Assembly: GCA_964556655.1 (NCBI GenBank)
Contig: CAZKWY010000015.1
Location: 1 to 18,357, forward strand
Source: CAZKWY01 sp964556655
GTDB lineage: Bacteria; Patescibacteriota; Minisyncoccia; Portnoybacterales; UBA2143
Direction: 5' to 3'
DNA length: 18,357 bases
Each line of letters starts with the position of its first letter. Within the stretch, counting starts at the first letter, position 1. This document shows, one piece after another, positions 12,697-18,357 of the stretch. Both the position numbers and the translations under genes were made by a program. The notes below the pieces were generated by a model that did not search any database, had not been told where the DNA came from, and saw nothing but the letters and a program-made list of their open reading frames with translations.

Positions 12697-13793
12697 AAAA
12701 AATTAAATTAAATTTACAATGGAAATTTACTTTGTCTTTTTTGGGAGTGGTTGTTTTGGCAATGATAATTGTCGGGTTTTCAGTTAATTATCATGTCCCT
12801 CGCCATTTTCAGGAGTTTTGCGAATCATCAGAGATCGTTTCATCTCGTTGTCTGAAAAGCGGACCGGGACAAGTTTTTTTAACAAATATTTACCGGTCAT
12901 TGATTTGGATTGGTCTTCTTGGTACTGCTATATCTTTGTTGTTTGGATATTTTTTAAGCAAATTAATTTTAAGCCCTTTGCAAAAAATAATGAAAGCGGC
13001 TAAAGAATTTTCAGAAGGAAACTACGCAGTCAGGATAAATGCGGCTACAGGCGACGAGATAAATGATTTAATAAAAACATTAAATAAAATGTTTTTCAGT
13101 TTAGAAAAACTGGAAAAATTAAGAAAAGATTTGGTGGCTAATTTTTCTCATGAGCTGGCCACGCCTTTAACCAATATCTATGGTTATCTCGAGGCTATAA
13201 AAGATAATGTAATTAGCGATGAGTCGGAAATAAAAAAAGCGGTATCACTCGTAAAAACAGAGGCTGAGAGATTAATTCATTTGACCAAAGAAATGAAAAA
13301 GTTGGCCATGCTGGAATCCGGAAACTTTGTTTTGTCATTCAAAAAAACTAATATTAACGCCCTAATTGAAAATATATGTGAAAAGTTTATATTAAGAATT
13401 AAAGATAAAAATATAACAATTGATAAAAATTTTGACTCGAAATTGCCGAAAGTTGAAATTGATCCGGCCAAATTTGAACTGGTTGTTTTTAATCTTCTTG
13501 ACAACGCTATCAAATATTCGCCAAATAATGGGGTTATAAAATTAAAAACACAAAAGAAATCCGAACAAACTATTATTTCAATCAAGGACAACGGACAGGG
13601 AATTGACAAAGAGGATATTCCTTTTATTTTCGAAAGATTTTATCGGGCTGATAAATCGCGAACCAAAAAAGATGATAGTGTCGGCATCGGATTAACTATC
13701 ACAAAAAAAATAGTGGAGGCGCATAAGGGCAAAATCAAAGTAAAGAGTGAAAGAGGCAAAGGTAGCGAATTTATCATTTGTTTACCCTGTTAA
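12693..13793 (+). CDS. Membrane sensor histidine kinase
   Basis: The 366-aa kinase has two transmembrane helices (about 12-32 and 68-92) flanking a very short external loop of about 35 residues, a HAMP linker (93-145), the dimerisation/phospho-acceptor motif NFSHELATPLTNIYGYLE with His153, and the ATPase lobe with N-box NLLDNAIKYS (267-276), DNGQGI (G1), FIFERFYRAD (F-box) and GIGLTI (G2). All catalytic motifs look intact. The external loop holds two Cys (43 and 53) in FCESSEIVSSRC, a possible redox or metal-binding sensor. It partners the regulator through a 4-bp overlap. Neighbouring Cys proteins of the envelope support an oxidative or metal signal, but this is inference. Confidence 0.93.
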   Translation: MKKIKLNLQWKFTLSFLGVVVLAMIIVGFSVNYHVPRHFQEFCESSEIVSSRCLKSGPGQVFLTNIYRSLIWIGLLGTAISLLFGYFLSKLILSPLQKIMKAAKEFSEGNYAVRINAATGDEINDLIKTLNKMFFSLEKLEKLRKDLVANFSHELATPLTNIYGYLEAIKDNVISDESEIKKAVSLVKTEAERLIHLTKEMKKLAMLESGNFVLSFKKTNINALIENICEKFILRIKDKNITIDKNFDSKLPKVEIDPAKFELVVFNLLDNAIKYSPNNGVIKLKTQKKSEQTIISIKDNGQGIDKEDIPFIFERFYRADKSRTKKDDSVGIGLTITKKIVEAHKGKIKVKSERGKGSEFIICLPC

Positions 13794-13855
13794 TTGTTTC
13801 CCAAAGTTAGAGAAGAATTGGGGAAAAGAAAAGATGAACTAAAATTTTAATTATC

Positions 13856-14500
13856 ATGAAGAACAAAATTATTATTTTATTAATTTTAACTATTCTTATC
13901 GTCGTCGGATTTTTTGTGTTTAATTTTAATAAACAAAATAGAGATTATGTTCTTACAGAAAAAATGCCGGTTCAAGAAAAAATAAAAATTGCGGCTTGTC
14001 CGACCTGTTATGAATTAAGCAAAAAACTGGATTTGGAAAAATATCAAGTTATTAAAACCAATTCTACCGCTGAAAGCATTGCTTTTTTGGAAAGCGGACA
14101 GGCGGATATGATTTTGGCTGGTCGGACGCTTAAGTCAAATGAACCGCAGATGGACAATCTTTTAATTGATGAGGGCTATTCTTTTTTAAGCAATCAGGAT
14201 GCAACGATTTTTGTTGATCAATTAAATAATTATAATGTTTATACTGATCTAAATGCGGAAGAGCTAAAAGAAAAGTTATCTATTAAAAACATTCAAAGAG
14301 TAGATAATATTTATGAATATTTAGATAAGGGAATAATCATTACTTTTTGGGAAAATACTGATTATAATCAAGCGGAAATTGTTCATATTCTGGAAAGAAA
14401 TGGAGAAAGGTTGAAATTATCCCGACAACCAATGGTTTATTGTTCGAATGCCTGTGGCGAACAGGCTCAGGAGCTGGTTTTTTTGTTAAAAAATAATTAA
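13856..14500 (+). CDS. Membrane-anchored binding-protein-like Cys protein
   Basis: The 214-aa product has an N-terminal anchor helix (about 4-23) followed by an extracytoplasmic domain. The latter opens KIKIAACPTCYELSKKL (Cys48, Cys51) and continues AESIAFLESGQADMILAGRTLKSNEPQ, a pattern like the ligand-binding lobe of PstS-type periplasmic binding proteins. A second Cys pair, YCSNACG (Cys196, Cys200), lies near the C-terminus. I do not recognise a named family and no ABC transporter genes are nearby. The CxxC at the place where a binding protein would contact ligand, plus a second pair, suggests a thiol-based ligand or disulfide. It starts 62 bp after the kinase stop and 10 bp before the thioredoxin-CcdA fusion, so it is probably cotranscribed with that fusion. 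Confidence 0.6.
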   Translation: MKNKIIILLILTILIVVGFFVFNFNKQNRDYVLTEKMPVQEKIKIAACPTCYELSKKLDLEKYQVIKTNSTAESIAFLESGQADMILAGRTLKSNEPQMDNLLIDEGYSFLSNQDATIFVDQLNNYNVYTDLNAEELKEKLSIKNIQRVDNIYEYLDKGIIITFWENTDYNQAEIVHILERNGERLKLSRQPMVYCSNACGEQAQELVFLLKNN

Positions 14501-14510
14501 AATAAAGCTT

Positions 14511-15737
14511 ATGATTAAAAAATTTTTATTTTTTTTGCTATTTATAACTTTGCTTATTCCCGTAAGCAGTGTTTTTGCTCAAGAAAAAACAAATGATATT
14601 AATATCTATTTTTTCTGGGGCGAAGGATGCCCGCATTGCGCTAAAGAAAAGCCGTTTTTGGAAAAGTTGGAAGACAAATATCCGCAGGTTAATGTTCAAT
14701 CTTATGAAGTTTGGGGTAACAGAGAAAATCAGAAACTACTGGTTGATTTTGGTAAAAAACTAAACGCCAATGTTTCGGGTGTACCTTTTACGGTTGTCGG
14801 CGAAGAATATTTTATTGGTTGGTATGACGAGCAAAGCACGGGCAAAGCGATTGAAGAGGCGGTTAAATGCGCGCAGCAAGACAGCTGTCGGGATATTGGC
14901 CGCGAGATCTCTGCATTATCGGTTGAGAAAAGTTCAAACGAAAAAAATGAAGAAGACTGTGGCTGTGAAGAAGAACAATCACCTCTGCCGCAAAAAATAA
15001 AAGTTCCCCTTTTGGGGGAAATTGAAACTAAAAATTTTTCCTTGCCCTTATTGACAATAGTTTTAGGCGCCTTGGATGGTTTTAATCCCTGCGCTATGTG
15101 GGTATTGTTGTTTCTGATAAGCTTGCTTTTGGGCATGAAAGATCGCAAACGGATGTGGATATTGGGAGCCGCTTTTATCGTCGCTTCGGCCTCGGTTTAT
15201 TTCGTGTTTATGGCAGCTTGGCTTAATTTGATTTTATTTATTGGGGTAGTCGTTTGGGTTAGGGTTGTTATTGGGCTTATCGCTCTTTTGGGCGGCGGTT
15301 ATAATTTAAAGGAATATTTTACCAATCGAGACGCTACTTGCAAGGTAACGGGCACGGAAAAAAGACAGAAAGTTTTTGAAAAATTAAAAAGCATCACTCA
15401 CAAAAAAAGTTTTTATTTAGCTTTGGGCGGAATAATCTTATTGGCTTTTGCCGTTAATTTAGTTGAATTAATTTGTTCGGCTGGTTTGCCAGCGGTTTAT
15501 ACCCAAGTTCTAGCTTTAAGCAATTTAGCTAAATGGCAGTATTATCTCTATATCCTACTGTATGTTTCCATCTTTATGCTCGACGATTTGTTTGTGTTTT
15601 TTGTCGCCATGACTACTTTGCGAATGGCTGGCATTACCACTAAATACGCCCGCTGGTCGCACTTAATCGGGGGGATGTTGATGCTGATTATTGGATTATT
15701 GTTAATATTCAAGCCTGGTTGGCTGATGTTTGGATAA
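14511..15737 (+). CDS. Thioredoxin-CcdA fusion membrane protein
   Basis: The 408-aa product starts with a signal peptide (cleavage near VFAQ, about 24), then an extracytoplasmic thioredoxin domain with FWGEGCPHCAKEKPF (Cys40, Cys43) and cis-Pro SGVPFTVV (Pro92). A Cys-rich linker follows (Cys120, Cys126, then DCGCEEE with Cys150 and Cys152). From about 178 it is a six-helix CcdA/DsbD-like domain with paired membrane Cys in GALDGFNPCAMW (Cys194) and VELICSAGLPAVY (Cys322). The order is DsbD-like but inverted: thioredoxin first, membrane domain second. It should pass electrons from the cytosol to its own outer thioredoxin domain and on to an envelope substrate, perhaps the binding-protein-like neighbour. 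It is the last gene of the island; no clear terminator is seen before tRNA-Ser(CGA). Confidence 0.85.
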   Translation: MIKKFLFFLLFITLLIPVSSVFAQEKTNDINIYFFWGEGCPHCAKEKPFLEKLEDKYPQVNVQSYEVWGNRENQKLLVDFGKKLNANVSGVPFTVVGEEYFIGWYDEQSTGKAIEEAVKCAQQDSCRDIGREISALSVEKSSNEKNEEDCGCEEEQSPLPQKIKVPLLGEIETKNFSLPLLTIVLGALDGFNPCAMWVLLFLISLLLGMKDRKRMWILGAAFIVASASVYFVFMAAWLNLILFIGVVVWVRVVIGLIALLGGGYNLKEYFTNRDATCKVTGTEKRQKVFEKLKSITHKKSFYLALGGIILLAFAVNLVELICSAGLPAVYTQVLALSNLAKWQYYLYILLYVSIFMLDDLFVFFVAMTTLRMAGITTKYARWSHLIGGMLMLIIGLLLIFKPGWLMFG

Positions 15738-15865
15738 ATTTTTTAAAAAAAAATGATTAATTATTGTATTGAGCAATTCTTTATTATGTATTTTCAAATT
15801 TCTTAGGGAGCTTCTATCTATCGTTTGCCTGCAGGAGGTGCGGCCGAGGCAATCTCTTCTCAAAA

Positions 15866-15887
15866 TGCTGAAACTGTAAATTGGCGG
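15866..15887. repeat. Right copy of the 22-bp tRNA-Ser flank repeat
   Basis: It matches 7791-7812 at 21 of 22 positions in the same orientation. The last six bases belong to the tRNA-Ser(CGA) 3' end and the first sixteen are outside it. Upstream bases (15825-15865) read as a possible recombinase-tail remnant (AISSQNAETVNWRWGRDSNS across the junction). Confidence 0.55.
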
Positions 15888-15969
15888 TGGGGGCGAGATT
15901 CGAACTCGCATGGGCCAAAGACCCGCTGGTTTTCGAGACCAGTGCCTTGCCAATTCGGCACACCCCACC
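15882..15969 (-). tRNA. tRNA-Ser (CGA)
   Basis: On the minus strand, acceptor GGTGGGG pairs with CCCCACC. The anticodon loop CTCGAAA gives CGA, a long variable arm (CGGGTCTTTGGCCCATG region) is present, and the T arm is GCGAG-TTCGAAT-CTCGC. G73 and CCA (15882-15884) are encoded. A weak promoter is possible upstream, TTGCTA (16012-16007) with TATATA (15987-15982) at 19 bp. Confidence 0.93.
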
Positions 15970-16137
15970 TTTTAGTGCATTTATATAACCACGCTCGAAC
16001 CTATTTTAGCAAAAATTTCTGAAGTCGAACAGCCATGAACGCTTCCGCTCTTTGCGCGCCGGCGGCTGAAAAAAATGGCTGAAATAGGCCGTTTTTTGTT
16101 TGGTTCTTTGATATAGCTTTAATTTTACCGCCAACTC

Positions 16138-16166
16138 TTGACAAAAACATAGTAATCTGATATAAT
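16138..16166 (+). promoter_or_regulatory. Consensus sigma-70 promoter of the orphan gene
   Basis: TTGACA (16138-16143), a 17-bp spacer and TATAAT (16161-16166), both perfect. The start should be near 16173. This is the strongest promoter in the window. The bases at the -10 and just after (ATACAATATCAAT) also occur at the arsR promoter (8201-8213). Confidence 0.85.
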
Positions 16167-16172
16167 ACAATA

Positions 16173-16403
16173 TCAATTGAAAATGAAATTAAATTCATTT
16201 TTAGTTGTTCAAACAGCTCTTTGATGAAAACCATCGAAAAATTCTATTTTGCCTCATCGTGATTAGCGTCTTGAGTATCAATTTTGGTATCTAGCGCGCT
16301 ACTCACGGTAAGTGGCGCTCCTCGTAGCGAAAGCCGGGGAGTTAGATTTTCACCCAAATCCCGTAAGACCTGACCTACCGGCAGGCAGGGAAAGGAGGAC
16401 AAA
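16173..16403 (+). ncRNA. Structured 230-nt leader with boxA-like element
   Basis: From 5' to 3' the leader shows the following. A hairpin with AAAATGAA (16180-16187) and TTCATTTT (16194-16201). A boxA-like stretch, CAGCTCTTTGATGAAAA (16214-16230), close to the rRNA antitermination boxA core GCTCTTTAA. A 7-bp hairpin with GCGCTAC (16296-16302) and GTGGCGC (16312-16318). Next to it, CTCCTCG (16318-16324) with CGGGGAG (16335-16341), capped by GC-GAAA-GC. A small CTG-CCT/AGG-CAG hairpin (about 16370-16387) lies just before the Shine-Dalgarno GGAGG at about 16394-16398. It looks like a regulatory leader; no known riboswitch class was recognised. Confidence 0.55.
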
Positions 16404-17039
16404 ATGAAAAAGAAAGAAGACGGCTACATCGCCGACCCGGTGTTTCAGGGCGTCAGCCTTGAGCAGTTCATCGGGTTTGCCTCCTCGGCCTTGATGACCG
16501 ATAGAGAGGTGAGGACTCCGCGGGAGCTTGCCGTGAAGATGGCGAGCCGCCCGTACGAGCCCTGGTGGGGGTGCGCTTGCTTTTACGCCCTTCCTACGCC
16601 ACAAGAAGAGTGGGGGTGGGCGTACGAGACTGTTTCCGGGCGTCAGCTCATCTGGTTGCCCGGTGGCACGGTCTTCACCCGCGGCTTGCGGGAGTCACAA
16701 AACTTCCGCGACTGGGTGGAGGAAGCGCTAGGCAACGCTGTGAAGCTCGCCGAGCCTGAATGGCTCGAGGATGCGCTCATGTTGTCTATCTCCGTGGACC
16801 GTCCGTGCGTTCCGTGCGTTGACGATGATGAATCATCGGCGCGCGACAACGAAGGGTTCTTTACGGCCATTAGCCGCAAGCCCTTCGAATTCTACGAACA
16901 CATCAAGCAGCAGCAGCAAGAGGAGTTTTCTTGCTCCTGCGAATTCATTGCAGCGCAGATCGAGCAGGCCCAAGCTTCGCGCGAGGAGCGCATGCGCAAT
17001 GCGTTTCAAGCGCTGAAGAAGGCTGCGGCCACTAATTAG
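16404..17039 (+). CDS. GC-rich orphan protein of unknown function
   Basis: The 211-aa soluble, acidic product is not one I recognise. The start is fixed by AAAGGAGGACAAAATG, the best ribosome-binding site in the window. Three Cys pairs stand out: WWGCACF (57, 59), RPCVPCVDDDE (135, 138) and FSCSCEF (177, 179), which could bind metal. Trp and aromatic residues are frequent in the first half (PYEPWWG, EEWGWAYE). The end is a helical, Gln/Glu/Ala-rich coiled-coil-like segment (165-208, starting HIKQQQQEEF). No transmembrane or signal segment is seen. Codon use is strongly GC-biased (GCC, CGC, CTC, GAG), unlike the AT-rich genes on either side, which points to transfer or a special expression class. 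It is monocistronic, with its own consensus promoter, long leader and terminator, suggesting high, controlled expression. Confidence 0.75.
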   Translation: MKKKEDGYIADPVFQGVSLEQFIGFASSALMTDREVRTPRELAVKMASRPYEPWWGCACFYALPTPQEEWGWAYETVSGRQLIWLPGGTVFTRGLRESQNFRDWVEEALGNAVKLAEPEWLEDALMLSISVDRPCVPCVDDDESSARDNEGFFTAISRKPFEFYEHIKQQQQEEFSCSCEFIAAQIEQAQASREERMRNAFQALKKAAATN

Positions 17040-17068
17040 TGCTGAGGACACGGCCTCAAGCACTTATC

Positions 17069-17110
17069 AAGCCCCTCGTGATATTATCACTTGGGGCTTC
17101 TTTCTTTTCA
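17069..17110 (+). terminator. Strong terminator of the orphan gene
   Basis: AAGCCCC (17069-17075) pairs with GGGGCTT (17093-17099). Inside it, GTGATA (17078-17083) pairs with TATCAC (17085-17090). A T-rich tail (CTTTCTTTTC) follows. Confidence 0.85.
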
Positions 17111-17142
17111 AGATTTCAAGGTGCTATCATGCATAGGTTCAG

Positions 17143-17268
17143 ATACATATTAGACTCTTTAGAAGATTAATATGTATGCGAATTCATTGTAAACATTCAG
17201 GCGTTAAGGGCTTTATCAATCTATACGAATATGCTTTAAAATAATCATATATGATCACGGATAAAGCC
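17143..17268. repeat. Cluster of three dyads before the recombinase relic
   Basis: ATACATATTA (17143-17152) and TAATATGTAT (17168-17177) are perfect 10-bp arms with a 15-bp loop. GGCTTTATC (17209-17217) and GATAAAGCC (17260-17268) are perfect 9-bp arms. Within that pair is the 12-bp palindrome ATCATATATGAT (17244-17255). No gene occupies this interval. The cluster sits at the junction between the orphan-gene cassette and the truncated recombinase. Confidence 0.5.
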
Positions 17269-17296
17269 AAATACAAGACCAAGATATTAAGTTTCT

Positions 17297-18357
17297 GGGC
17301 AAAGCAAATACTATGTGGATTCTCTTTCCGAAAACACCAAACGGGGTTTGCGCCAAAAAGTTAGGCGGGGCGAATGCCCCGGCCCCGCGCCAGTGGGCTA
17401 TATAAACGATAGCCGCACCAAAACGGTGATAGCGGATAAAAAGAAAGCGAAAATTATTCGCGGGGCTTTTGAACTTTACGCCGAGGGAAATTCGCGATTG
17501 GAGGATATTTCAAACTTTTTGGCGCAACGCGGGATACTCTCCCGCGGCGGAAAGAGAATCCACAAGACGAGGGCGACTTTTATCCTCTCCAATCCTTTCT
17601 ACACCGGATTATTCAAATACGGCGGCGAGCTTTATGAAAGTAAGCACGAGCCAATCATTGCAAAGAAAATTTTTGATGAGGTGCAGGAGGTGCTAAAGCA
17701 ACGAGGTCAGCCAGAGCGAAAAGCAAAAAATGAACCGCAACCTTTTTGCGGACTTATTCGTTGTGCCTCCTGCGGAATGATGATAACTGGCGAGCACAAA
17801 ATCAAACGGCAGAAGAATGGAAATGTACATGAGTATACATATTATCGTTGTACCAAGAAACGCAAAGACATGAAGTGTCCCGAGTCTGCTGTTCGCGAGG
17901 AAGAAATGGATCAGCAGTTATCATCTCTCATCAAAAAAGTTACTTTGCCCAAAGACTTGGCGGAAGAATTGATTCGTCTTGCAGACGAGGACTTTAAAAA
18001 TTCCGCCAAGTCTTTGACTGCTGATGCAAAAGAGAGAGAAAGTGAAATGCAAAAAACGGAAGTTAAGCTCGGGCGACTTCTTGACGGCTATTTGGAGCAA
18101 GATATTGAAAAAGAAACTTATCGCACTGAAAAAGCGAAACTGCTATCCAAAAAGAAGTCGCTACAAGAGGAAATCGGCTCTCTTTCACATCGTCAGAATG
18201 ATTGGCTCGAACCGTTCCAAAATTGGGTACAAACTGCGCAAACAATGGATAAAATTGCTGTCCGTGATGACCTTTTTGCGAAAAAGGTCATAGCCAAGGA
18301 AGTCTTTGGCTCGAACCTGTCGCTCCGCGACAAAAGACTGCGCGCTTGCGCGCCAAA
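17297..18357 (+). pseudogene. Large serine recombinase relic, no catalytic domain, cut by window end
   Basis: From GQSKYYVDSLSENTKRG onward the frame is open to the right edge (over 350 codons) and follows the recombinase family closely. It has the linker RRGECPGPAPVGYINDSRTKT, the recombinase domain (ATFILSNPFYTGLFKYGGE), the zinc ribbon (CASCGMMITGE through YYRCTKKRKDMKC), the coiled coil and the tail SNLSLRDKRLRACAP. It is very similar to the relic at 1370 but without its later stops. The entire N-terminal resolvase domain with the nucleophile Ser is missing; a TAA at 17288-17290 closes the frame just upstream. A translated product would bind DNA at most. The gene continues beyond the window, and a tRNA is expected near its 3' end if it follows the pattern at tRNA-Leu. 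Confidence 0.85.

Noticed and set aside
15825..16022. Plus-strand frame across tRNA-Ser(CGA)
   Set aside because: It is mostly antisense tRNA sequence; only the first part may be a recombinase-tail scar.
1..18357. Recoded UGA (as in Gracilibacteria/Absconditabacteria)
   Set aside because: UGA ends several conserved genes at the family's usual C-terminus, and no conserved Gly positions are encoded by UGA.
1..18357. CRISPR array or insertion sequence with a DDE transposase
   Set aside because: No regularly spaced direct repeats and no transposase-like frame were found on either strand.

Overview
The window looks like a chromosome segment from a Candidate Phyla Radiation (Patescibacteria, probably Parcubacteria-like) bacterium. 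It is AT-rich, its core proteins are short and compact (RbfA of 114 aa, IF-2 of 505 aa without a long N-terminal extension), and it carries a DUF4446 protein, a PH-domain protein with an N-terminal helical prefix, a 3D-domain protein and worn-down large serine recombinases that end inside tRNA genes. UGA reads as stop (e.g. the response regulator), so nothing suggests a recoded genetic code. The lineage call rests on family recognition from memory, not on a search.

Layout. 1-1020: end of an unidentified gene, tRNA-Phe(GAA), tRNA-Gly(GCC), and a 3D-domain cell-wall protein behind a leader with two terminator-like hairpins. 1020-2560: a recombinase graveyard, with an inverted C-terminal fragment, a broken forward copy that runs into tRNA-Leu, and an unexplained 25-bp RNA-like helix. 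2525-4590 (minus strand): infB-rbfA-tRNA-Cys(GCA)-tRNA-Leu(TAA). 4749-5156: acpS. 5492-7618 (minus strand): PH-domain protein, a class IV aminotransferase broken by a homopolymer frameshift, and DUF4446. 7807-7896: tRNA-Ser(TGA).

8179-15737 is an accessory island lying between two tRNA-Ser genes that share nearly identical 3' flanks. Its first part is an ArsR-controlled operon: ArsR with a Cys metal site, small CxxC thioredoxin, tiny membrane protein, ArsP-like permease, ArsF-like CxxC protein and ArsG/CcdA-like membrane protein. Its second part holds a DUF2680-like secreted protein, an OmpR-type response regulator and its histidine kinase, a membrane-anchored binding-protein-like Cys protein, and a thioredoxin-CcdA fusion. 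Together these read as an envelope thiol/metalloid module, with cytosolic and extracytoplasmic thioredoxin folds joined by two CcdA-like transmembrane carriers, one efflux permease and two regulatory inputs. Arsenical substrates are inferred from family names only.

15882-15969 is tRNA-Ser(CGA). Beyond it, a consensus promoter drives a roughly 230-nt structured leader, including a boxA-like element and a GAAA-capped hairpin, in front of one GC-rich orphan gene (16404-17039) with a strong terminator. The window ends in a second recombinase relic that lacks its catalytic domain and runs off the right edge. The likeliest new biology is the thiol/metalloid island and the leader-plus-orphan-gene cassette.
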